Assembly: GCF_030253575.1 (NCBI RefSeq)
Contig: NC_080559.1
Location: 12,455,501 to 12,519,500 of the forward strand
Source of the DNA: Rhododendron vialii
Lineage: Eukaryota; Streptophyta; Magnoliopsida; Ericales; Ericaceae
Length of the DNA: 64,000 nt
Reading direction: 5' to 3'
Positions 10,974 through 22,779 of this stretch are shown here, piece after piece. The notes under the pieces are model-generated. The model had not been told where the DNA came from and ran no database searches. It worked only from the letters and a program-made list of their open reading frames with translations. The translations under genes were made by a program, and so were the position numbers. Every line of letters begins with the position of its first letter. Position 1 is the stretch's first letter.

Positions 10974-12449
10974 ATGAATTCCCTGGAAAACCAAGTACCC
11001 CCTCAAACCCACCATTTTTTCTCGAAATTGAGATACTTCTATTTATTTTCCATACTAGTTGTATTTCTGGCAATCTTATTCAGTTTCGCAAACACAGGCC
11101 ATTACAAAATTCAACTTCTAAAGACAACTCACTCTAGCCATTTTCACAAACTCCTAGGGTTTCTTCACTCAACCCCCAAAATAAAACAAAACCCACAAAC
11201 AAACCCTAATCCCAAACCCCCTTACTGTGTCCTATGGATGGCCCCTTTTCTCTCTGGTGGTGGGTATAGCTCAGAAGCTTGGTCTTATATCTTGGCCTTA
11301 CAGTATGGAAACCCTAGTTTTAGAATGGGTATTAACCAACATGGTGATCAGGAAATTGTAGAGTTTTGGGAGGGTTTGCCAATGGAAATGAGGAAACTGG
11401 CTTTTGAGCTTCATAGAACAGAATGTGAAGTGGAAAACACCATTGTGGTATGCCACAGTGAGCCTGGTGCTTGGTACCCCCCTCTGTTTCAGACAGTCCC
11501 ATGCCCACCGACTGGTTACGGGCATTTTAGGCACGTAATTGGTCGGACCATGTTTGAGACTGATCGGTTGAATATTGAACACGTTAGGCGGTGTAATCAA
11601 ATGGATTCCGTTTGGGTTCCTACCAATTTCCACGTATCTGCATTTGTAGACAGCGGGGTTGATCCATCGAAGGTTGTGAAAGTCATTCAACCTGTCGATG
11701 TGAAGTTCTTCGATCCTGATAAGTACATGCCGCTGGAACTTTCCTCTAGAGGGAAACTAGTTTTGGGATCAAATTCATTGAAGAGTTCCAATTCCAATAC
11801 GAAGTTCGTGTTCTTGAGTATTTTCAAGTGGGAATACCGGAAGGGATGGGATGTGTTGTTGCTGGCATACTTAAAGGAATTCTCATATGGTGATGGGGTT
11901 GTTTTATACTTGTTGACGAATCCGTACCATTCTGATAGGGATTTTGGTGACAAGATAGTGGATTTTGTCGAGGATTCCGATTTGGTGAAACCGGTTGATG
12001 GTTGGGCTCCAATTTATGTGATAGACTCCCATATTCCTCATGTTGATCTACCTCGGTTATACAAGGCTGCTGACGTGTTTGTTCTTCCCTCAAGAGGAGA
12101 AGGGTGGGGCCGCCCTATTGTGGAGGCGATGGCGATGTCATTGCCGGTTATCACGACAAATTGGTCTGGACCCACAGAGTACTTAACGGAGGAAAATAGC
12201 TATCCCTTGCCGGTAGATGTGATGAGCGAAGTATTTGAAGGACCGTTTAAAGGGCATTTATGGGCTCAACCGTCTGTTGATAGGCTTAGAGTTTTGATGA
12301 GGCGTGTTGTGAGCACTCCTGAGGAAGCTAAAGCCAAAGGGAGGAGAGCGAGGGAGGACATGATCGGTAGATTTTCTCCGGAGATTGTTGCTGGGATTGT
12401 GACTGATCATGTATTGCAGATACTCAACAAGACTGCCGGAATTATTTAG
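10974..12449 (+). CDS. Glycosyltransferase (GT4-like, group 1), single exon, membrane-anchored
   Basis: The protein has 491 residues. ATG 10974 is chosen because it is the first in-frame ATG; the frame remains open upstream to 10941 but that position is TTG. Residues 21-39 (YFYLFSILVVFLAILFSFA) form a single membrane anchor after a short tail, as in type II Golgi or ER transferases. A glycine-rich loop (FLSGGGYSSEAW) lies near residues 90-102. The C-terminal donor-binding domain has GEGWGRPIVEAMAMSLPVIT with the E-x7-E pair at E376 and E384, then NWSGPTEYL. This is the plant group-1 glycosyltransferase type seen in Arabidopsis At3g10630 (recalled, not searched). The sugar donor and acceptor cannot be read from sequence. 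It lacks introns, unlike most neighbours. Confidence 0.93.
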   Translation: MNSLENQVPPQTHHFFSKLRYFYLFSILVVFLAILFSFANTGHYKIQLLKTTHSSHFHKLLGFLHSTPKIKQNPQTNPNPKPPYCVLWMAPFLSGGGYSSEAWSYILALQYGNPSFRMGINQHGDQEIVEFWEGLPMEMRKLAFELHRTECEVENTIVVCHSEPGAWYPPLFQTVPCPPTGYGHFRHVIGRTMFETDRLNIEHVRRCNQMDSVWVPTNFHVSAFVDSGVDPSKVVKVIQPVDVKFFDPDKYMPLELSSRGKLVLGSNSLKSSNSNTKFVFLSIFKWEYRKGWDVLLLAYLKEFSYGDGVVLYLLTNPYHSDRDFGDKIVDFVEDSDLVKPVDGWAPIYVIDSHIPHVDLPRLYKAADVFVLPSRGEGWGRPIVEAMAMSLPVITTNWSGPTEYLTEENSYPLPVDVMSEVFEGPFKGHLWAQPSVDRLRVLMRRVVSTPEEAKAKGRRAREDMIGRFSPEIVAGIVTDHVLQILNKTAGII

Positions 12450-13503
12450 TTTTCACGTCCAGTAACTTGTTTTGAAAAATCTTGTTTAGGCTGCTGGAGT
12501 TGGGGAGGAGTTGATCACAAGTTTGTTTGTCATTTGAATTGCTGCACAGAATAGCTTTTTTTGGGGGATTGAGAGCCAGTGTGGTGAGTGATTTGATGAA
12601 AAACGGTAAGAAATGGAATGCAGCAGGATTTCACAACTATTAGCTTGCTCGATAGAACATGAATCTTTTAGGAGAATGACTACGGTACACACCCGGTATA
12701 ACTAAAAATGTTACGCCTCCCAATGGTTAAGGTTATGCCTCTCAATGGTGCGAGTGAGGAGTTGATAGAAGTTAAGAGCAAGTTCATTTCTTGTTTGAAT
12801 TGGTTTGCGGAATAGCATTTCTGGAAACTGATTAAAACACGAAATTTTTTGTAAGGTAAGATATTGATAGCATTGTTTTGGACTACCTCGTTTTTGGCTT
12901 ACAATACTATCCATTTCAGTGAATTTGTCATGAATTTTTGTGGCTGAAACTCAATGCGAGAGTCAGATAGCATTGTTTTGGACTACCTCGTTTTTGGCTT
13001 ACAATACTATCCATTTCAGTGAATTTGTCATGAATTTTTGTGGCTGAAACTCAATGCGAGAGTCAGCCTAAGGTATCAACAATTGCATGCGATGCTGAGG
13101 TCCTTATAAAAACTACTGATAACATGATGCTTATCTCTCAGGCGCACAAGAATAGGAGAGGAAGCAGAAGGTTGATTACTCAGAAAGGCGAGGAACAAAT
13201 CCTCGTCGCATACAGAATTGACAACCAGTTTAACAGAATTGAGATTGCCAGATAAGCTCCAATGCCTTGGTTTAATCTCATCTCAATTGAAAACCGAAAC
13301 ACAGTTATACTCCACGAAAACCATGTAAAGAAACCAGAGTATTTCACTACCTGAGAAGTAGTTCTGACATTTATTGGCCACATTGGTTGGATTGAAGCAA
13401 TTGTGAGGACACCGATAGCAGAACTCAAACATTGCAAATAAAGTGATGATTTGAGTTTTTTTTCAATTGCTCGTTTCTAATATGTAGGGGTACAGAAATT
13501 GTT
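12450..13503. other. Spacer between convergent glycosyltransferase and NUDT26 genes
   Basis: This probably holds both 3' UTRs. A diverged repeat pair is seen (about 12485-12570 and 12740-12830, both with GAGGAGTTGAT, GTTTG and GAATAGC), followed by an exact 100-bp tandem duplication. No coding exon is supported. Confidence 0.55.
12866..13065. repeat. Perfect 100-bp tandem duplication
   Basis: Copy 1 is 12866-12965 and copy 2 is 12966-13065, both beginning GATAGCATTGTTTTGGACTA and ending ATGCGAGAGTCA. I saw no difference between copies. This implies a very recent duplication or an assembly artefact. Confidence 0.92.
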
Positions 13504-16500
13504 TTAGTGAAGGTAGGGGGAAAAGGCTGCCATAACTTCTTTGTAAACAGGCTTCTTGAAGTCCACTGCCTGCAATAGAAATGCAAAGAAGATGTAACAA
13601 AAATACACAAATAATGAATCACAAGACAACCAGATTCAATCAAAAGATAAGAAGTTGCACTCACACGGTCGATTACTTCTTCCGGTGACAACCATGACCA
13701 TTCTCCAAACTCTGGCTTCTCAGTTCCATCGCCCAAAAGATTGACTTCCTCCTCCTTTCCATTGAATTTAAGAAGGAACCTGCATTTATCTACAGATTTT
13801 TAATTGATAAATTGATTGCAGATGGCATGATAACATCCAAAACATCATGTTCACGCCAAACCCACATGGGTGGGTGAGGATGTCCTCCGGTGCATGCACA
13901 AGGGAAAGGGACACACATGGCTATCTAACATTTCAGACCAGTAACAATTTTCTTGCTCCCAGATGGTTGTCTGCATAACTGGAATTATCTACATAACTGG
14001 AGAATGATGGCTAAGCAATCCAATCAGCCATTTATTACGATTTTCTTTAGAAGAACTGTGATTTTGTGAATCAGATGTTGCACATATCCTGTAAACTTTC
14101 TATTAAGCATGCTGCATGCCTGAAAAAGAAAGCAACCCAGAAAGTCCTTAAAAGGAGTCAAAAAGGGAATAGATGTGCTTGGGGTCACTGAAGCTTTGGG
14201 TCCTTATTTAGTTTAGTTTCTCGATAGGCAATGTGAGAACCACCATAGCAGTACCATGGGTACAAATATCAGGGGAAATTACGACCTAGTTCTATTTCCC
14301 CAACGTATGTTCTGTTGACGAAACTTATGCATGGTGAAATACATAATCTTTTAGACTAAGAAATTTCTTAGTGTGACTGAGAAACTGTTCAGTGTTGCAT
14401 ATAAAATTTCTTCTTAAAATACAAATAATAATTTTAACTCTCTAGTACAGTAAGAAATTCTCAGCGACTTTTCTTTACAGGTTCTGTAAAAGTACAAAAT
14501 CTTTTTTTCCTTTGTAGGGAAACAGATTTTGAAAATAGGACCGGTCCCTAAGTTCTTTTATGATGTTTCATTTACCGACTCAACTGGACCGGTCCCTAAG
14601 TTCTTTTATGATGTATTCCCAACTAGGGATTTTCTCTCTTAAAACAATTTATCTTCTGGTTTGGTTGCAATAACCGGCCCCAAGCCCGGATAAAGGAGGA
14701 GGGTTATACGTTAGGTAGCTAACACAAATACGAGTAGTAGTATTCACAGATTCAAGATAAGATGAGAGAAAAAAGATTAAGGTGATATGGACATGTCTAT
14801 TGTAGATCGACCGATGTGGTAGTTAGGAGGAGTGATATAGTTACGGTTAAGGTAGCACTAAGGGAGGAGTAGAGCGAAGTTGACATTAGAGGTGGCAGTA
14901 GTTGGAAAGGATCTAGGTTTTGAATACCAGGGAAAAAACGAATTCATGTAGTCAATCCCAATTGATTGGGATTTGAGGCTCTATTTGGTTCGGGTCACCG
15001 CAAAGGCACTAATCAAGCATTAATTTAGTCTGCATAATCATCCAATATTTGGTTCATCCCCTGCCAACACAACCCTAAGATGCAGCTTCACATCAATTTC
15101 AAATATATAAAGGCACTCACCACTTTTGTGCTTGACCCTTCCAGTCTGCTCCCCACCGATGATTAAGGCTTTCCCGGACATTTGGCGGGAAATCGTACGT
15201 CAGCCAATGTGGTACCTGCATTCAAATTTAATGTTGAAAACCAACTCACTGGTGCAGAAACTATCAATTCGAATATAGAAATTTAAATCTAATACTCCTT
15301 TCAAAAATTAACTGTGAATACTGAATAGTCCTTTCAAAATAATTAACATTAAAAAGCTCGTCCAACAACAAAATTCTATTCCCAATAGGAGCAACATATT
15401 GTCCAAGAAATTAAGAAAGTATCAACTTTGATAGATAAGATATAAACTAATTACATGATGATCAAACTTGATGAAAAACTTGCGAAGAGTAAACAGATCA
15501 CAATTGTTTATGTGTTTCAAAACATAAATATACACATATAACTTTCTTATTATACTAACAATATCTAGGTTTGCAACATGATCTCATGATTAATGCTATC
15601 AATTTTATTTTTTTTGTTGTGTTGTAGAATTCTATATATAGATGCATCCTGCCCTGCAAGCAACCAAACAAGGCTCATGGTCAAATGACATCTCGGAACT
15701 TGTCCTAAGGACCAAATTACAATTCCAAGACTAGGAAAACAACCAAAGCCTTGGTCAGGAAACAAAAATGTAAAGAGGCACTTTCTTCATAAGCTCTTGG
15801 GAGTCGGGTCAACAAGTGAAGTCAGAACTCGGACCACGAGGCCTAGGGCCTAGGATGTTCACCAAGTAATGCAATCCTATGCATGAAGGCACGAATTACA
15901 TGTTGTTTTCCTGAATCTGATTTTCGCTTCATCAAACCTGCCTAAGCTTTGTAAACTTCCCAGTTGAACAAAGAGACGCAATATACTTTTAAACAAGAGT
16001 TTTCTTTTATCTTCTGTCACTTTTCTAGGGGGCCAACCAGCGGGTTTGGGGAATTAAGCATAAGAATAAATTAACCCCCCAAATTAATAATGCATGGAGA
16101 GTCAAATCCCAAGTCCAAACCTCTGCAAGAACTTCAGCTGAAGTAACCCCTGTTTCTTCTCTCAATTCACGGATAGCTGCATCTCTTGGAACTTCATTTC
16201 CATCAATACCACCCTGTTCACGCCAGACAATAACCATCTTATATGCAGTGAAACCAAATTTTTAAATAAGAATAAGTGTACAAGAATTTATGAATTCAGA
16301 TGACAATTGCATAGTAGGTGCATCTCTATTTGACAATTGATGCAAGCTTCGAAGCTGCAGATTACACACTAATAGCCCATCACACATAAAATTGTGTTGC
16401 AAATGAACCAACGGTCATATTGGAAAATAGAGTGGCAACCTAACCTTTGAACTCCCAAACTCTGTTCACAGCTGCTAGAGGGGGACGGGAACTAGAAAAA

Positions 16501-19267
16501 AAAGTCAGAAAATAAATGGGATTGGAGATAGGCATGAATGATGCTTATTATTGGAAACTCCAACAGCAGAAGCTGTTACACCGTTGACAAATAACTCTAT
16601 TTCTCCATGTGGCACCTAAAATTGATTTCAGTTCCAAGTTCTTATTTGTGTCTACAAATATTTTCTGCCCCACTGAAAGAAGCCTGCTCTGGTTCTTTGA
16701 TGAACAGGAAATGGGTAAAAAACCGGACTTGATTGGGCACACCACAGTAAAGTGATAAAGAAGATGCAACCATTTGAACCGTTGAGAAATATACGGAGCA
16801 GGTCCAAAGAAATCTGGTCCATCCGTGATCCACCTTGTTTCTATATGATGGATGGTTCCTTCAATACAAAGAGCGAGCAGCACTAACACAAACCTTTTGT
16901 GGAAGAAAGTCATATCATGACATTTGTACGTTAGACAAGTGCAGAGTATGCTGCATCAAGCTGGACAGTAATGCCTCATGCCAGGTGACAAAATACAAAT
17001 CAATCACATGTTCTATATTGGTGAACCATACCAATGTACACAGAAGTTTGATAAGATGTCAAGAAATGAAGACGCAGTTGATTGAGCACTACCCAAGCTG
17101 GACAGTAGTTAGGTACCTTATCATCATTATTAATTATCTAAATGAGATCAGAAGTTATCAAAATTGTGTCACAGAATGAGTTCAGTGGATCAAAAACCCA
17201 AACCTTCCATGAGGTTCATAGGCAAGAAATGGAGCTTTACCTGTCCTTGATCAAAGGACGGAGGAAAAAGTTAAGTCAAACTTACTATGAGTATAGCTCT
17301 ATGGGTGAAGAATTAGAAACCAAAATTCAAATATAGGGGTGCTGCCCTCTCCACAAAAGTGGTTGAAAGATTTTTAACCCTCATAAAATTCGGTTATTTG
17401 AGGGGCCAGATATGCACTTGGTGGCCAACCTTGCAAGTTGCCCCGTCAAACGTAGAATGTCAAATAGTAAGTTCTGGGAGAGGGGCCACAGGGATTTGAA
17501 CTTCTAGCATGATGAACTGCCCCGTACACGCCCTTCACAACAGGGCAGTAAAGCAAGTTCGACGAAATATTAGATTCGGTTTATAACAAACAACAGGTTC
17601 TGCATGGAATGATGCACATTAATGTTGACTTTGTACTAGGTAAACAAGAGGGACATGAGTTTGACACGAGAAAAGAGGGATGAAATATGAATAGCAAACA
17701 AGACCTGGAATGCTGGAAAGTACTGTGACTAGAAGTTATTGTATATATACCCATCCAAAAAAGACCCTCATCACACAACCCTCAGATATGCATGTCAAGC
17801 AAGTCAGTTACCGTAACTATGCTGAATAGTACTAAAGATTTACCCTACAAAAAGAACCCCATCACAGAACAATTCGCATTATCAAGAATCAAGATGATCA
17901 ATTCGCTTTGTGGCAGTAAAGTAATACTTCAAAATTAGTTCTTAGGAAATCAAATTTATGGATAATATTCTGCAAGTCATTTTACATCTTGCATCTAAGG
18001 GGTCAAAAGTTTTCAACCATCTTCACCTACTGGTCCTACTCCAATGAGCGATATTCCTGAAACTGGCTGCTTTCAAGTGTTGGAAGTATATTTTTTTCTT
18101 CGATAAATGCACATTCATTCGAAGACCAAACAAACCATAACAAGAGCTTAGGAGCATACCCCAGGAATACAAGACGGGGATAACTCCCAACTCCCACAAG
18201 AAAAAACCAGAAAAAAGCCTCTGGATAAAAGAAAAATCAGCAGCAAAAGCAAAAGTGCAAAACACCATGCTACCTCCTACTCAAGACAACACAACCATTA
18301 CACGGAGTTATGAGCCAAAATTTATCAGATAAACCCCAACCTTGACTCAATTCTCAATTGTTCATGCTGTCGTTGATCCCTATCCAAGCAGTAGCTGCAT
18401 CCCTCATAGCATATATCACCATAGTTAACTACTTAGCGCCATACTTGCGTTGAAAGATTCTTTGATCTGTCTCATCAAACATGGGAAACCATAGTAGCAT
18501 CAAATGACACCCGCATCATGGTTGTTTCTAATCCCCTTGCGCTCAACTCGACTAATCTCTTGGGACCAATCCCACCACCAATTAACAAGTTGAGTAAACC
18601 ATCCTTATTAATCATTCCAAAATGTATTTTTTTGTAAAAAACATTCCAAAATGTTGGTCCCTCAGAAGCATCTTTATTTTGTGAGATTTCACAATTCTTG
18701 TTCCAACGCGGTACTTTTCCAAACGCGATGACTCAAGTTTATGCAAAAGACATCTCCTCTATCCACTACTCAAAAAACATTAAACAGCGATTCACGGTGG
18801 CATCACCCGAAAGCAATATATACACACATGTACGTATTTCGATCAAGCAATCAATCAATCAGAAATTTCCAGAATTACCTGGGGCATTTGCCAGGAATCC
18901 GGTACATCGAGCCTTGAAGCAGCAAAAATCTGCACCATCCAAACGCATCACATAAGAGAGAAAGTCCATACCCATATATATATACAAACATACATAGTGT
19001 GTGTGTGTGTGTGTGAATATATATTACTTTTTTGGAAGGATTGATGAGGCAAATGCCAACGTTTCTTCGGTAACCCTCGGGAGCGGCCTCCATGGACGAC
19101 GAAGAACGGAGTTGCTTGCGATGGAGGAGGGACAGGTTAGTAATTTTAGTGAAATTGATGGGGTAGTTCGGGGAGGAGGGAGTAGGATGTGAGAGAAGCT
19201 GGAACGGGTGGAGAGAGAAGCTGCAGGAACTAACGAGGAGGAATCGGCCACACAATAAAAAAGCCAT
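13504..19267 (-). CDS. NUDT26: Nudix hydrolase 26-like, chloroplast-type, six exons
   Basis: Exons in transcript order are 19028-19267, 18879-18929, 16121-16213, 15121-15215, 13665-13779 and 13504-13569. All introns are GT-AG, phases close, and the product is 219 residues. The first 58 residues are rich in Ser, Pro and Leu with few acidic residues, as in a plastid transit peptide. The catalytic core starts MEAAPEGYRRNVGICLINPS. The Nudix box is complete at 98-120, GX5EX7REUXEEXGU, with E104, R112, E113, E116 and E117. Then come PHWLTYDFPPNVRES, WKGQAQKWFLLKFNG and PEFGEWSWLSPEEVI. This order and the ending match AtNUDT26 (recalled), a plastid enzyme that hydrolyses Ap4A-type dinucleoside polyphosphates and ppGpp. 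An internal Met at residue 59 could give a cytosolic form like NUDT25. Confidence 0.95.
14538..14614. repeat. 29-bp direct repeat in NUDT26 intron 4
   Basis: GGACCGGTCCCTAAGTTCTT, then TTATGATGT, occurs at 14538-14566 and again at 14586-14614, period 48, apparently identical. Each unit starts with a GGACCGGTCC palindrome. Confidence 0.9.
14700..14985 (+). pseudogene. RTE-type LINE C-terminal remnant in NUDT26 intron 4
   Basis: In one frame the + strand reads R-L-R-stop-Y-G-H-V-Y-C-R-S-T-D-V-V-V-R-R-S-D. This fits the RLRW-GHV-RR-D--VRRSD C-terminal signature of plant RTE LINE polyproteins, with the Trp codon turned into TGA. The copy ends with AATCCCAATTGATTGGGATT, then TGAGGCT, the RTE-type tail. 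It is antisense to the host gene and non-functional. Confidence 0.65.
18045..18265 (-). mobile_element. Possible LINE 3' end in NUDT26 intron 2
   Basis: The minus strand ends with GAA-rich, TTCGTTTTGC-free sequence running to a terminal A-rich CGAAGAAAAAAATATA. The body is GCT/TTC-rich like the LINE tails at 28240 and 31600. Similarity is by texture only; no coding motif was seen. Confidence 0.25.
18996..19015. repeat. (GT)n microsatellite in NUDT26 intron 1
   Basis: About nine GT repeats lie roughly 13 bp from the exon 1 donor (GTAATATATA at 19027 downwards, followed by CAC repeats on the gene strand). Confidence 0.9.
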
Positions 19268-19326
19268 AAAACAAAGCCCGGCCCGGTACCACTTTACTAG
19301 TTTCTCAGCTATGCCTTGTCAACTGA

Positions 19327-19752
19327 GGGCGTGTTTGATTGCAGATTTCGTTTTGAGGGGATTCGTAATAATATGGTATTAGGATTGGGATTGAGAATGA
19401 GGTGGGATTATTAATGAGGAGATGAATTATTTATTCATGTTTGTTTTGCACGGGATTAGGATTGGGATTCGATTGAGAATGGGAAAGGATTGTAAATAAC
19501 ATGTTTGTTTTGGCTAGGATTAGGATTGAGATTGGGATTGAAGTGGGTTTTTAAGCATGTATTGCTCAATCCCATGGGGATGGGATTATTAGTAACACCC
19601 CCCATGGTATTGCTAATACCCCCATTTTGGGGGATTAACAATCCCATGGGATAACTAATCCCCCTTACAAAAACCTAACCAAACAAGGTATTAACAACCC
19701 CATGAGATTATTAATCCAATCCTCCCCTCCAAACCTCCTATCAAACACGCCC
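19327..19752. mobile_element. Tourist/PIF-Harbinger-type MITE in the NUDT26 5' region
   Basis: Terminal inverted repeats are GGGCGTGTTTGAT (19327-19339) and its inverse ATCAAACACGCCC (19740-19752). A TGA triplet flanks each side (19324-19326, 19753-19755), fitting a 3-bp target duplication. The interior is built of GGATTGGGATT-like and CCCATGGGATTA-like blocks. The near end is only about 60 bp upstream of the NUDT26 start codon. Confidence 0.85.
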
Positions 19753-19755
19753 TGA

Positions 19756-21899
19756 AAGTTTGAAACTGTCTCCATATCTTGTTGGGTAAATTTCACTTTG
19801 GTCCCTGTAGTTTGGATTTGGTTCGACTTTGCCGCCTATCATTTTTGAAACTAGCACATGACTCCCAAGAGTGCTAATTTCAAAAACGAAAAAGACAAAA
19901 AGAAACCTTGTAGTGTTTCAGCTGGAGGTGGTCGGAAATAGGGATGGAGTCAGGGGGAGAGGCAGAGAGAATAGAGAATGAGATGAGGAGTTAGGGACCT
20001 AGGGTTTTTTTTTTTTATGTTTTAGTTTTTTTATTGTTTTTTGGCAATAAGCGGTTTGGTTTAAACTGAATCCACAACGGAATTGAGCAAATCCACCAGT
20101 ATTAGGGATATTAGGATCCGTATCTATCCATAGAATACCTTGGTTTGGTTAGCGGGCAATTCAGTTTGGGAAGTTCGATTCGTCCACTGGATAGCCCTAA
20201 TGACGGTTATTATAGGAGCTTGAAGTTCTTGGCAAATTTCTTCCCAAAGATTGAAGCTCTTGCTGTATTTAAACATCAACAAAAATTTATGCTGGTGTTA
20301 GAATCTGTGATTTGCAAGGGAGGTTCTGACGATGGTGGTTGTGATAAGGTTGCATAGATGGTGGTTAGTAGTGAATGGATACTATGGTTTTCAATAACGA
20401 TTAGCCGAAAGATTAATAGAAGGGTTCAATTATATTTTTACATGCTTTTTCCAATTTGTCCTTTAAATATGCATGCATGGTTTGATAGAATGTGCAATGC
20501 TACACTTTTTGTTGTCTTGACCAATCGGAGTGAAGAAGAGATGATAAGGGACGATTCGCACGAAGTTCATAATAATAGGGGTCAAACTACAGTAAAAACT
20601 CTTAAGGACATTAGGGATGACTATGATGCTCCCATTTGTTCCCAACCGTTGTATCAGTGGATCTTAACTATTGAACTTAATCATTTATTGTCAAAATATC
20701 TTAGTAGTAAGTGTTGCCATATAATGTGGTAAGTGTAGCCATATAACATAGTAAGTACTGCCTTAGTAAATAGTATGTAAACCATGTTTTTATGGTAATT
20801 AATATTCTGATTTTTGTCGAAAAAATTGGAAAACTATATTGTTTTTAGCAAATTCACCTTACTTTTTTGGGTGATTTTGATCCACCGGCCATGATTTACA
20901 TATTTTTCAATGGGAAAATGACGGCTAAGAACGTGTTTTGATAATTAATGTCTGCCAAGGACATTTTCAATATTAACAAATGTTCTTAGTTTATCATTGT
21001 TGCCGGTATTAATTATCAAAACACGTCCTGTGCCATTATTTTCCTCTTTTGAATCTAATGATTCATATTTAATGGGAGCATCATGCTAACAGAAATTTTC
21101 CTAATACAATAGCATAAGTGTTACTACTACTATAGTATTATTAAACACTAAAAAAATACTCCAGGTCATTGTTAAACTTGTTTCATTTAAAAAAATGCAC
21201 GCATGGTGCCAAGTTTGTCAATTGTGATAGAATTTGCAACGGTACACTTCGCCTCACAAACGGTATGAGATTGCGTGCTAAGGTTGATATGATAACAGAT
21301 GACTTGTGGTGAAAAATATAAGGGGTCAAATTGTAATAAAAACCCTAAAGGCCAAGATTTTAAATGTTGTACCGATTATGATAGTGGTTTTCGTTATTGG
21401 TACGGTATTGGTACCGGTAAAATTTTGGATACCATTTTCAAATTTATCGATACTAATATGGGATGGTGTGGGCTAAAGTATAAGTTAAGGCCTTAGGGAA
21501 ATTGTTTTTTAATTCGGTTGGGTCGGGTGATATCCACTTGTTTTCGAATCGCTTTAATTTTTTTTTTGTGGTACGACAGGGCGAGTTTGGATATTTGGGT
21601 TGGGTAGCAAAATCATACCCACCCCATACCCTACCGGAGATTTCATGACTACCCCCATCCCCCTATAGGGTAAAATAATCGGGTATATCCACTTCTAAAT
21701 GACCAGATTGAACTGGGTATCCATGGGTATGGGTATAATTGCCATCCCTACGTAAATCTTGCTAAAATGAAAAATTTTTTTTTTTTTATCAAGACCCTTT
21801 TCAAGAAAACAAAACAAGAAAATAAATTTTATTTTCTTTTAGTTTACCTCACTTTAATTTTTCTGGGAGAAATTGAGATTTCATCCAAAATACAGGGAG
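19756..21899. other. Intergenic spacer with diverged repeats, no gene seen
   Basis: Short open frames here have no recognisable domains. Two related blocks are seen near 20445-20630 and 21190-21355, sharing AGGGGTCAAA-T--AGTAAAAA-C, ATGCACGCATGGT / ATGCATGCATGGT and GAAT-TGCAA-G-TACAC. A short foldback lies at 20913-21044. Poly-T and AT-rich DNA precede the next gene. Confidence 0.5.
20913..21044. mobile_element. Short foldback MITE (about 130 bp)
   Basis: The left arm GGAAAATGACGGCTAAGAAC, then GTGTTTTGATAATTAAT, is mirrored by ATTAATTATCAAAACACGTC, then CTGTGCCATTATTTTCC. The inverted repeats cover about 37 bp each with few mismatches. No target duplication was assigned. Confidence 0.75.
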
Positions 21900-21969
21900 T
21901 ATTTCTAGAATTTTACCACAACAAAATGCATGTACAGAGAACAGCGCTGCTGCTGCTGCTGCTGCTGCT

Positions 21970-22001
<32 letters not shown>

Positions 22002-22140
22002 GGCATCATTTTGATCGAATTAAAATGAGTGAGAAATAAATCAGGGATTCGGAGGACGGAGGCAGCCGACTGAGACACATTGTTGGGCGCCATAATTCAT
22101 CAACTCCTTCGAGCCTGACTCGGTTTCTCTGTTCCTCTTT
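21900..22140 (+). promoter_or_regulatory. Putative 5' leader of the 24270-28059 gene, with GCT and CT repeats
   Basis: About nine GCT repeats (21946-21971) run straight into about fifteen CT repeats (21972-22000). CT-rich tracts like this are common in plant 5' UTRs, and no coding exon lies between here and 24270. Transcript start and first splice donor could not be fixed, so this is an inference from position and composition. Confidence 0.35.
21946..22000. repeat. Compound microsatellite (GCT)n(CT)n
   Basis: Uninterrupted GCT repeats change to CT repeats without a break. Confidence 0.97.
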
Positions 22141-22779
22141 TCCGTGCTTTATTGCATACTACGGCCTGTTTGATAAAATGTCTAATATGTAGCCAATGTG
22201 GTCAATTTACTGTTATGTGTGTCATTTCCGGTACATTCATGCTTTGTAGGTTTACCAGGGGTACTATATGTTAGACCGATTTTTAGAACACTGCATTCGA
22301 GGTTCTGGTTATTTGTTCTCTTTATGGTTCGTTGCATTGCAAATTTTGTGTTTGTTTTAGTAATACAAGAGGATTAAACCATTTGGAGGGAGTCTAATTG
22401 GTGGGAGTGACTTTGTTCATATTCTCCTATTGTATACCCCTTGCAATTTGTTGGCATCATTCTCTCTTGTTTGCCCTCCGTTTTTGTACGTTTTAGAGAA
22501 ATTGATCATAAATGTGTTGAATCATCTAAAAGAATTGATCATATATCCATTGAATCATCCGAAAGAAATATAATGTCATGTTATATGATTTAGTAGTTCT
22601 ACTTGATATTTCAGTGCTAAAATGTCTAAGAGCAGCCACTTTGTGCATATGTCGCCAAAAATTAGGTGTCTCGAGTCCTCCCCTATCAATACCCCCATCG
22701 ATTGGGGATTTGATAAGTACTGTTCATGTTATTGTTGTTGTTATTGACATATTGTTATTATTGTAGTAGGTCTTCAACC

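Noticed and set aside
20145..20732. Possible small genes in the spacer
   Set aside because: No domain or splice support, and part of the sequence is a diverged repeat also found near 21190.
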